From: an uncultured Lachnospiraceae bacterium
GTDB lineage: Bacteria; Bacillota; Clostridia; Lachnospirales; Lachnospiraceae
Direction: 5' to 3'
Assembly: GCA_905236365.1 (NCBI GenBank)
Contig: CAJOPP010000229.1
Coordinates: forward strand, 1 to 12,406
DNA: 12,406 nt
In this document: positions 1-5,734 of the stretch, one piece after another
Position numbering within the stretch: position 1 is the first letter of the stretch
How the letters are laid out: each line of letters begins with the position of its first letter
Notes under the pieces: generated by a model
Seen by the model: only the letters and a program-made list of their open reading frames with translations
Told to the model about the DNA's origin: nothing
Databases searched by the model: none
Translations under genes and position numbers: made by a program

Positions 1-207
1 ATTGGCTCCGGAGTACTGGCAACTGGCTGAGGAGCCGGCTCTTCTTCAACGGGTTCCATAGCTTCTGCATCGGCCGGAGAGGAAGCGGCAAAGAGAGCAG
101 CGATCTCATCCGGAGAAAGCATCTTATTGGCATCAGCGGGATCAGCAGCAATTGGCTCTGGAGCGTTGGAAGCTGGTTGAGGAGCCGGTTCTTCTGAGAC
201 AGGTTCT
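1..207. repeat. Diverged 57-bp direct repeat with 150-bp period
   Basis: Bases 1-57 and 151-207 are clearly related (roughly four in five positions identical by eye). Both begin attggctc and share tgaggagccgg. They lie inside the minus-strand coding region and encode two copies of a Pro/Glu-rich unit (EEPAPQP followed by a PEP). The intervening segment encodes the LSPDEIAALF motif. This looks like internal duplication in the low-complexity tail, and further units may lie beyond the left edge. Confidence 0.65.
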
Positions 208-1253
208 GGGATGGTCTCAGAGTTATCCACGACTGTAAAGGTAGGAACAAAAGAATCTTCATGATTGTCTGATGCTGCATCTGTTCCGGTAGTAAGGTCA
301 TTCGAGTTTGTAGGTGAAAGCACAGGTTCTATCATATCTGCCATGTCGGAGTTTGTTAGGTTCGAATTATCCGTATTGGAGTCTGCAAATGCCTGTACTG
401 TGTCTGAAACAGTTTTGTCAGGAACTTCAAAGACATCTGCCGTATGTGCTGTAGTGTTTTCTTCTGTTATCTGAGTGGCTGTATCTACGGTAGTGGCAGC
501 TTCCGGTACAGGAATGGTATCTGCTGCAAAAGGATTAGGATTCGCAGGCATAGCGTAAGCTGCTGGCTGCATCGCACTTTGTGACGAAACCTGAACATGT
601 TGAATACTGGTAGAGATATTCTGGAGCTGATTGGCTACGTTGTTGAGTTGAACCTCCATGCCCTGATTCATCCCACTGGTCTGTGTTTTCAAGTAATTCA
701 CAATTTCTGTCAGGATGGCAATGATATCTGCGTTATTAGGCTGTGCCTGATCAAATCCGGTGACCATCGTTTCGTTTAGCTGGTTGCGCATTTCCTTGAC
801 AGCGGCAATAACCTTTGTCGTGTTGTCCTGATCGTATTTGATATTGATCTTGGTTGCCTTGTTCTGCAGGCTTGACAAAGAAGCGAAGTTCTTTGCAAGT
901 GCAGCTTGATTCTCTGCATAGTTATGCTCCAGGGAATCAAGTGTCTGAGCGGTCTGTTTGGTATAGAGATAATTTGCCTTTCCAATTTGTGCCTGAATTG
1001 CATTCAAATTTTCAATCTGCGTGGATATATCGTCAATGTATTCTTTTAAATGCACATTGAGAGATTTGCTTCGCATAAGGGAAAAAGCAATCAGATTCTG
1101 CATTAAAAAGTATGCAGTAATCAGAAACAAAATACTGATTCCGATAACAGCAAATAGAATATCAGAATATCTGATAAATGTATAAATAAGTGCAATTCCC
1201 GCAATTAATGTGGCGAGAACAGATTTGATGAGTCTGCTTTCTTGTTTGTTCAT
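1..1253 (-). CDS. Unrecognised two-TM coiled-coil protein with Pro/Glu-rich tail (partial, C-terminus off the left edge)
   Basis: I do not recognise a family. The minus-strand frame is open from the ATG at 1253-1251 to the left edge (417 codons, no stop). A clear Shine-Dalgarno, AAGGAGG, precedes the ATG. Residues about 11-28 and 32-58 are two hydrophobic helices separated by a short polar turn. Residues about 65-220 are polar and rich in Gln, Asn, Lys and Leu with a heptad-like look, so probably coiled coil. From about 225 the protein is a low-complexity Thr/Asp/Pro/Glu/Ala tail. Near the end it holds the motif LSPDEIAALF (379-388), flanked by two EEPAPQP units 50 residues apart (354-360 and 404-410). 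The likely topology is a membrane-anchored N-terminal hairpin with a long soluble tail. The motif resembles the N-terminal LSxxEIxALL signature of FliM/FliN, but nothing else is flagellar. The gene is transcribed divergently from the GH31 gene and its codon use is visibly more GC-rich than the lantibiotic genes. Confidence 0.85.
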   Translation of the reverse strand, partial: MNKQESRLIKSVLATLIAGIALIYTFIRYSDILFAVIGISILFLITAYFLMQNLIAFSLMRSKSLNVHLKEYIDDISTQIENLNAIQAQIGKANYLYTKQTAQTLDSLEHNYAENQAALAKNFASLSSLQNKATKINIKYDQDNTTKVIAAVKEMRNQLNETMVTGFDQAQPNNADIIAILTEIVNYLKTQTSGMNQGMEVQLNNVANQLQNISTSIQHVQVSSQSAMQPAAYAMPANPNPFAADTIPVPEAATTVDTATQITEENTTAHTADVFEVPDKTVSDTVQAFADSNTDNSNLTNSDMADMIEPVLSPTNSNDLTTGTDAASDNHEDSFVPTFTVVDNSETIPEPVSEEPAPQPASNAPEPIAADPADANKMLSPDEIAALFAASSPADAEAMEPVEEEPAPQPVASTPEP

Positions 1254-1400
1254 AATTGTAACCTCCTTGTTATCGTTTTTGTAGGTGGATTTTTGGTGTA
1301 GAGAGTGTTCCTTATGATAGCATACAGAAATCCATCATTCTACTAATTTGTTTTGTGTAAATAAACTATGGACAGTGTAAAAAAAAGGAATTATTTGTTT

Positions 1401-1429
1401 ATTATACACGAAAAAACGGCATTCGTAAA
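1401..1429 (-). promoter_or_regulatory. Sigma-A-type promoter for the minus-strand gene
   Basis: On the minus strand, a perfect -10 TATAAT (plus positions 1406-1401) lies 17 bp downstream of a -35 TTTACG (1429-1424). Transcription would start near 1394 and give an untranslated leader of about 140 nt before the RBS at the ATG. A weaker alternative is an extended -10, TGCTATCAT (1322-1314), nearer the gene. Confidence 0.55.
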
Positions 1430-1468
1430 GGGGGAGATTTGTTCTGAAAGTGCAATGTGTGTAATAGG

Positions 1469-1506
1469 GTTACTGTTCAGACGTACGCCACCGAGCGAAC
1501 TGTAAC
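1469..1506. repeat. Imperfect inverted repeat in the divergent intergenic region
   Basis: GTTACTGTTC (1469-1478) faces GAACTGTAAC (1497-1506), with 9 of 10 pairs matching and an 18-nt spacer. A related half, CTGTAATAGTTC, follows immediately. It sits between the two divergent promoters and no gene covers it. It could be a dispersed repeat end, a binding site or the trace of a decayed gene. I see no other gene in 1254-1736. Confidence 0.35.
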
Positions 1507-1593
1507 TGTAATAGTTCACTCTTCAGTCGCCTGCACTCTTGAAAAAGTATTCGGCGCTATAGTCGAATTAATTAAAAACATCAGCATTAGAAT

Positions 1594-1622
1594 TTGCCTC
1601 TTGTATAAAAAAGATGTATAAT
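1594..1622 (+). promoter_or_regulatory. Sigma-A-type promoter for the GH31 gene
   Basis: A -35 TTGCCT (1594-1599) is followed after 17 bp by a perfect -10 TATAAT (1617-1622). The predicted start near 1629 leaves about 108 nt of leader before the ATG at 1737. I could not identify a convincing operator palindrome in this leader. Confidence 0.6.
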
Positions 1623-1736
1623 TGCTATATCTGTTCGCTCAGCAGAATCAATGTCATTTACTTAAGCCGGATGTTGCCGATGAATAGATACTAATTTCTT
1701 TGAGGATTGGAGCGAGCAAAAAGGAGGAAGAATATA

Positions 1737-3674
1737 ATGATAAAAAAATACAGAATTGGCAACCCTATACCGACGGATTCGGTTATAGAAGAGATGGAAA
1801 TCACTGCGGAATCTATTCCATATTTTATCAGGGATGATGACGCAAAGAGTCTTAATATCCACATGTTAAAGAATGATAAAGTGTATGGTCTGGGTGAGAC
1901 GGTCAGAGGGATTAATAAAAGAGGACATATATACACCGGTTTCAACACCGATGACGGTCTCCACACTGAGGACAAGAGATCGCTGTATGCATCACAGAAT
2001 TTCTTTATTATATCGTCTGATGTAAGAAAACTCGGTGTCTATGTCGATACTCCCGGAAGAGTTACCTTTGATATAGGCTTTTCCAAGAAGGATGAACTTT
2101 TGATTGTGTTTGAAGATTTTGACGCGGATATCTATCTTATTGAAGGAGATACGCTTACGGGAGTCGTGAAAGAATTCCGACACATTATTGGAAGAAGCTA
2201 TATTCCTCCGAGATGGGCTTTCGGATATGGACAGAGCAGATGGGGATATCGTACTGCTGACGAGATAAGAGAAGTGGCAGATGAATATGACAAGGCCGGA
2301 ATACCTTTGGATATGATTTATTTAGATATTGATTACATGGAAGATTTCAAGGATTTTACGGTAAGCGATGAAAAATTTCCGAATTTTAAGGAATTTGTGA
2401 ATGAGATGAAAGACCGTGGTATTCATCTGGTTCCGATCATTGATGCCGGAATCAAAATCGAAGAAGGATATGATGTATATGAAGAAGGTGTCGAGAATGG
2501 TTATTTTTGTAAGAAAGAAAATGGAGATGACCTTGTAGCTGCCGTTTGGCCGGGCAGAGTACATTTTCCGGATTTCCTGAATGATGAAGCAAGAGAGTGG
2601 TTCGGTGACAAGTATAAAGTGCTTCTGGATTTAGGAATAGATGGGTTCTGGAATGATATGAATGAGCCGGCAATCTTCTATACGGAGGACCATTTGAAAG
2701 AAGTCTTCGACCGGATTGATGACTATAAAGATATGGAACTGAATATCTATTCTTATTTTGATTTCAAGGAACTGGTAGCTTCCATCGGAAATAATGAGAG
2801 TGATTACAGAAGGTTTTATCATGAATATAAAGGACAGAAAATCAGGCACGACAAGGTTCATAACCTATACGGTTTCAATATGACCAGAGCCGCTGGAGAG
2901 GCATTTGAGAGATTGTGTCCGGACAGAAGAATACTGATGTTTTCCAGATCGTCTTATATTGGCATGCATCGTTATGGGGGAGTGTGGTGTGGTGACAACA
3001 TGTCATGGTGGTCCCACCTTCTTTTAAATGTGCGGCAAATGCCGGCACTCAATATGTGTGGATTTCTTTACTCAGGAGCGGACATTGGAGGATTTGCGGC
3101 GGATGTTACGGAAGATCTGCTTCTTCGATGGACTGCATTTGGTATATTTACGCCTCTGTTTAGAAATCATTCTGCATTCAATACCCGCAGGCAGGAAATG
3201 TATCAGTTCGAGTCGAAGGATGTGTTCAAGAATCTGGTAGAATTAAGATATGCGTTGCTTCCGTACATTTATTCAGAGTTTATGAAAGCGGCACTTGAAT
3301 ACGATATGCTGTTTAAGCCACTGGCCTTTGAATATGATGACGACAGAAGCTTAGAGATAGAGGACCAGCTTCTTTATGGTGAGAGCATTATGATAGCACC
3401 GGTTTATGAGCAGAATGTCACAGGCAGACATGTCTATTTGCCGGAGAAAATGAAGATGATCCGTTTCAGGGCTTACGATGATTATGACGAAGAGATTCTG
3501 GAAAAGGGAGATCATTACTTAAGAGCGGATTTGAATGAAGTTCTGGTATTTATTCGGAAAGGACATGTGTTACCGCTTGCCAAACCCGGCATGAGAACAA
3601 CGAATGTTTGCAGTGAAGATCTGATATATCTGTGTTTCGAAGCGGAACCCGGTAGTTATAACATTAGAAGATAA
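1737..3674 (+). CDS. GH31 family alpha-glucosidase (isomaltose-type, Blautia obeum-like)
   Basis: Cytoplasmic exo-acting retaining alpha-glucosidase of 645 residues that releases glucose from the non-reducing end of alpha-glucosides. An N-terminal beta-sandwich (about 1-150, with GLGE and GFNTDD) leads into the barrel at PPRWAFGYGQSRWGY. The nucleophile Asp307 lies in GFWNDMNEP and the acid/base Asp420 in GVWCGDN. SGADIGGF lies further on, and C-terminal beta-domains follow. There is no signal peptide. From family knowledge, the characterised B. obeum GH31 enzyme has its catalytic pair at these same numbers, and its Trp169 favours isomaltose over maltose; Trp169 is present here, so alpha-1,6 preference is inferred. 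I chose ATG 1737 because AAGGAGG (1721-1727) is well spaced for it; an in-frame TTG at 1707 would put that RBS inside the gene. It appears monocistronic, with its own promoter at 1594-1622, and is unrelated to the lantibiotic cluster. Confidence 0.95.
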   Translation: MIKKYRIGNPIPTDSVIEEMEITAESIPYFIRDDDAKSLNIHMLKNDKVYGLGETVRGINKRGHIYTGFNTDDGLHTEDKRSLYASQNFFIISSDVRKLGVYVDTPGRVTFDIGFSKKDELLIVFEDFDADIYLIEGDTLTGVVKEFRHIIGRSYIPPRWAFGYGQSRWGYRTADEIREVADEYDKAGIPLDMIYLDIDYMEDFKDFTVSDEKFPNFKEFVNEMKDRGIHLVPIIDAGIKIEEGYDVYEEGVENGYFCKKENGDDLVAAVWPGRVHFPDFLNDEAREWFGDKYKVLLDLGIDGFWNDMNEPAIFYTEDHLKEVFDRIDDYKDMELNIYSYFDFKELVASIGNNESDYRRFYHEYKGQKIRHDKVHNLYGFNMTRAAGEAFERLCPDRRILMFSRSSYIGMHRYGGVWCGDNMSWWSHLLLNVRQMPALNMCGFLYSGADIGGFAADVTEDLLLRWTAFGIFTPLFRNHSAFNTRRQEMYQFESKDVFKNLVELRYALLPYIYSEFMKAALEYDMLFKPLAFEYDDDRSLEIEDQLLYGESIMIAPVYEQNVTGRHVYLPEKMKMIRFRAYDDYDEEILEKGDHYLRADLNEVLVFIRKGHVLPLAKPGMRTTNVCSEDLIYLCFEAEPGSYNIRR

Positions 3675-3675
3675 A

Positions 3676-3792
3676 TTTATTGCTCAAGGGATTATGGAAG
3701 ATTCAGATGTTTTGCTTTTAGCCGAGCCGATGAATGGGTTGGATGAATCGGGAAAAAGGATGAGAAATCTTCTTTTGGTCCTGACATCATGA
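3676..3792 (+). pseudogene. Remnant of an ABC-transporter ATPase (Walker B/D-loop fragment)
   Basis: Read in the frame starting at 3676, the DNA encodes FIAQGIMEDSDVLLL then AEPMNGLDESG and stops at tga 3790-3792. This is the segment after the ABC signature through Walker B and the D-loop (usual form IAQAIME...LLLDEPMNGLD). The upstream two thirds of the gene are missing, there is no start or RBS, and the fragment begins right at the GH31 stop codon. The Walker B Asp has become Ala, as expected of a decaying copy. Weak similarity to the C-terminal part of such ATPases may continue in another frame to about 3891 (a VIIVNDNKLEND stretch), but this is tentative. The family includes antibiotic and lantibiotic self-protection exporters; which one is not decidable. 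No intact gene lies in 3675-3971. Confidence 0.7.
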
Positions 3793-3893
3793 CATTCAAT
3801 GCAAAAAAAACGTATTTTAGGATAAAAGCTACAAAGAAAGTTGAAAGATGTTATTATAGTCAATGATAACAAATTGGAAAATGATATATAGCT

Positions 3894-3923
3894 TTGCAAT
3901 AAACCTATGGTATGGAGTATTAA
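3894..3923 (+). promoter_or_regulatory. Possible promoter for the LanM-relic/AgrA-like operon
   Basis: TTGCAA (3894-3899) and TATTAA (3918-3923) are separated by 18 bp, about 50 nt upstream of the ATG at 3972. Each hexamer matches consensus at about four of six positions. No AgrA-type repeat (ACAGTTAAG-like) was seen beside it. Confidence 0.3.
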
Positions 3924-3971
3924 CAAGATTGAGTAACCAATGTGAGTGCATTTTGAGAAAGGCAGCAGGGT

Positions 3972-4628
3972 ATGAAAGAAATAATTATAAAAGAAGTTGA
4001 CAAACATAAAAAAGCTATAGCATATGCTTTCTTTGAGACGACCAATCCAATAGAGTTGAAGGAGATTGTGTTTGAGGATTGTGAAGCAGGAATTCAGGCA
4101 CTTCTTGTATTTACAGAAGGGAAAAAAGTAGTGTTTGAGAGTGGCTGTATGGTGAAGGAAGCAGGGTTTCAGAAATATTTGTCATGGTTCAATCAGAATA
4201 TAAATCGGAATGACAAAAATTATATTAAAAATATCTTGTTTTATGATATGTGTGGATTTGTGGAGTATATTGATGCTGGAAAGGGAATCCCACAGGAATT
4301 GGGAAAAAATTACTATTTGAAATATGGAAGTCTGATTGCTCTTGTCTGGTCGTTGAATGGAAAATTCCTTTCACCGGATAAGATGAAGGAAAAGGAAGGT
4401 AATCCTGTGGTTACGGATGTTAATTCCGTACTGGATGACAAGATAGAGTATAGAGAACCGGTATCAACAGAAAAAATAAGCGAGTGGCTGAACGGGTTTT
4501 CATTAACTAAAGAAGAGCTGGATTGGATTTTACAGGGTTATGCAATGCAGAAGGAATTTATCATACAAAACAGAGAAGATATAAAAATGCTGATTACATT
4601 ATGTTTTGGGGGAGGAGAAGCATGTTAA
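3972..4628 (+). CDS. Truncated, catalytically degenerate LanM dehydratase-domain (DUF4135-like) protein
   Basis: A 218-residue protein related by eye to the N-terminal dehydratase domain of LanM class II lanthipeptide synthetases. KKVVFESGCM..FQKYLSWFNQ (51-74) lines up with the family's KIVYKPRSL..FxxFLxWLN, and YYLKYGSLIALVWSLNG (114-130) with the FYYRxGxLLALLYLLNG helix. NPVVTDVNSVL (144-154) corresponds to HPVLVDLETLF, and ILQGYAMQKEFIIQNREDIKML (187-208) to the GFxxMYxFILENKEEFL helix. Two hallmark sites are lost: the Lys-Pro-Arg is Glu-Ser-Gly (56-58), and Gly-x-Asp-x-His-x-Glu-Asn reads Gly-Lys-Phe-Leu-Ser-Pro-Asp-Lys (130-137). About 100 or more residues normally lying between the last two blocks are missing, as is the whole LanC-like cyclase half. 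Dehydratase activity is therefore unlikely. The start has AAAGG (3958-3962), and the stop overlaps the next gene, implying co-translation. It may be a repurposed pseudoenzyme or a decay product. Confidence 0.72.
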   Translation: MKEIIIKEVDKHKKAIAYAFFETTNPIELKEIVFEDCEAGIQALLVFTEGKKVVFESGCMVKEAGFQKYLSWFNQNINRNDKNYIKNILFYDMCGFVEYIDAGKGIPQELGKNYYLKYGSLIALVWSLNGKFLSPDKMKEKEGNPVVTDVNSVLDDKIEYREPVSTEKISEWLNGFSLTKEELDWILQGYAMQKEFIIQNREDIKMLITLCFGGGEAC

Positions 4629-5359
4629 ATATTTATGTATGTGAAGATAACAAAGAACAGAGAGAATATCTTACATCTTGTATTTCTGAGATTATTGATG
4701 TGGAGGATTTTCGGTTTCAAATTGCATGTTCAACGAATGATCCACACGTTATATTGGATGCCATCAAAGATGAGAGGCAGACAGGTATTTTCTTTTTAGA
4801 TATTGACCTGAATGCGGATATCAATGGTATAGAATTGGCAAGTGAAATTCGGAAAATACAGCCTAGATGTTATATTATTTTTGTAACAACGCATGCAGAG
4901 ATGTCGTATTTGACATTTACTTATAAGGTAGAGGCAATGGATTTTATTATTAAAGATAATGTTTGGGAAATAAAAAACAGGGTACATCAATGTCTGATCA
5001 ATTGTTATCATTTAAGTGATCAACTACCGGAAGATATCACTAAGAATTATATGGTGAAAATGGGAGATCGGGTAAAAGCAGTTCCATATGAAGATATTTT
5101 ATATTTTGAAGTATCTCAAAATAGTCGAAAGATAATATTATATGCAAAAAATAGCAGAATAGAATTTGGCGGAAAGTTAAAGGAGATAGAGAAAGAGTTG
5201 GATCATCGTTTTTATCGGTGCCATCGCTCTTTTATCGTGAATAAAGACAATATTGAAAAGATTAACATGGAAGACAATACGGTGACGCTTTCCGGAGGAA
5301 TAACCTGCCCGATTTCTGTTCGGTTGGGAAAAGGATTACGAGCTCAATTGTCTATTTAA
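4622..5359 (+). CDS. AgrA-like LytTR-family response regulator
   Basis: A 245-residue two-domain regulator. The receiver (1-125) has the acidic pair Glu8-Asp9, the phosphoacceptor Asp60 in FFLDIDL, and the AgrA-typical DINGIELASEIRK and AMDFIIKD segments. The LytTR DNA-binding domain (about 142-245) has YEDILYFE, FYRCHRSFIVN and a terminal ISVR. Compared with Staphylococcus aureus AgrA, the DNA-contacting Asn and Arg are kept (Asn207, Arg234), while the base-contacting His is Arg169. Cys200 and Cys229 align with AgrA Cys199 and Cys228, which form its redox-sensing disulfide. ATG 4622 is preferred because GGGAGG (about 4610-4615) is 6 nt upstream, and it overlaps the previous stop by 7 nt. A TTG at 4523 would add 33 residues that look nothing like a receiver. 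No histidine kinase or AgrB/AgrD is adjacent, so its sensor is unknown. Lantibiotic clusters usually use OmpR-type LanR instead. Confidence 0.93.
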   Translation: MLNIYVCEDNKEQREYLTSCISEIIDVEDFRFQIACSTNDPHVILDAIKDERQTGIFFLDIDLNADINGIELASEIRKIQPRCYIIFVTTHAEMSYLTFTYKVEAMDFIIKDNVWEIKNRVHQCLINCYHLSDQLPEDITKNYMVKMGDRVKAVPYEDILYFEVSQNSRKIILYAKNSRIEFGGKLKEIEKELDHRFYRCHRSFIVNKDNIEKINMEDNTVTLSGGITCPISVRLGKGLRAQLSI

Positions 5360-5426
5360 ATGAATATAGGTGATGACATGAATTTACAACACAAGTAATT
5401 TGTGGTGGGCTCAATAAAAACAACTA

Positions 5427-5470
5427 AAAACAGACTACTAACATTGAAAATATGTTGGTAGTCTGTTTTT
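5427..5470 (+). terminator. Rho-independent terminator after the AgrA-like gene
   Basis: A long stem of AAAACAGACTACTAACAT (5427-5444) against ATGTTGGTAGTCTGTTTT (5452-5469) with a 7-nt loop and a single G-U pair, followed by a T-rich run. The A-tract on the left arm makes it potentially bidirectional. It separates the regulator unit from lanB. Confidence 0.88.
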
Positions 5471-5664
5471 ATTTTATAATATAAAAACGTCAGTAAGTGT
5501 AAATGTTGATGAATAAAAAACGGTTATTAAGTAATATAAGAGTGTAGTGATGAATTCTTTTGTAAATCACAATCTGTCTGTGAAGCAGATGGAAAAACAG
5601 AATGTATTAACAAAAGGAGATAGCAGGTGAAAAGAAACTTGTTGCAGGAAGAGATTTTTTTCAA
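5471..5664. other. lanB upstream region with two possible short peptides
   Basis: No convincing gene. Two tiny plus-strand frames exist: ATG 5550 to tga 5630 (26 residues, weak RBS) and GTG 5627 to tga 5680 (17 residues, with AAAGGAG at 5613-5619 suitably placed). The second ends inside the SpaR-like box before lanB, so it would have to be made from an upstream transcript. A TATAAT at 5475-5480 lies in the terminator tail, without a good -35. I consider the peptides unlikely to be real. Confidence 0.2.
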
Positions 5665-5681
5665 TTTGATTTTTTTTTGAT
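5665..5681 (+). promoter_or_regulatory. SpaR-like box (TTTGAT-N5-TTTGAT) upstream of lanB
   Basis: TTTGAT occurs at 5665-5670 and again at 5676-5681, exactly 11 bp apart, on the same strand as lanB. The subtilin regulator SpaR is known to bind pentanucleotide repeats of the form (A/T)TGAT separated by 6 bp, placed before spaB and spaS. The same arrangement recurs before lanA1 (12078-12094). The second half would overlap a -35 (TTGATT), with a weak -10 such as TATTCT (5698-5703) downstream, giving a leader of about 25 nt before lanB. Confidence 0.65.
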
Positions 5682-5734
5682 TATTGCATGGTAGATTTAT
5701 TCTTATCTTAAGAAAAGAAAATAAGGAGGAAAAA

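Noticed and set aside
597..1060. Plus-strand open frames over the left-end gene
   Set aside because: They are shadows of the continuous 417-codon minus-strand frame, which has a proper RBS, promoter and sensible protein features.
1707..1736. Ten-residue N-terminal extension of the GH31 protein from a TTG codon
   Set aside because: It would place the strong RBS AAGGAGG inside the coding region. The ATG at 1737 also makes the residue numbers coincide with those recalled for the characterised homolog.
3863..3885. Two ATGAT pentamers upstream of the LanM relic as a third SpaR-like box
   Set aside because: They are 18 bp apart instead of 11, so they do not fit the operator spacing.
3684..4007. 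Minus-strand 107-codon open frame over the ABC scar and the next gene start
   Set aside because: No RBS, composition of an antisense shadow, and it overlaps recognisable coding sequence on the plus strand.
4523..4621. Upstream TTG start for the AgrA-like regulator
   Set aside because: The 33 extra residues do not resemble a receiver domain, and the ATG at 4622 has its own strong RBS.
5360..5398. Twelve-codon frame after the AgrA-like gene as an AgrD-like peptide or kinase start
   Set aside because: Too short, no Cys for thiolactone formation, no following frame, and the terminator comes immediately after.
5684..5734. Seventeen-residue extension of LanB
   Set aside because: It begins upstream of the AAGGAGG RBS and within the predicted promoter. 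The LanB family starts near the ATG at 5735.
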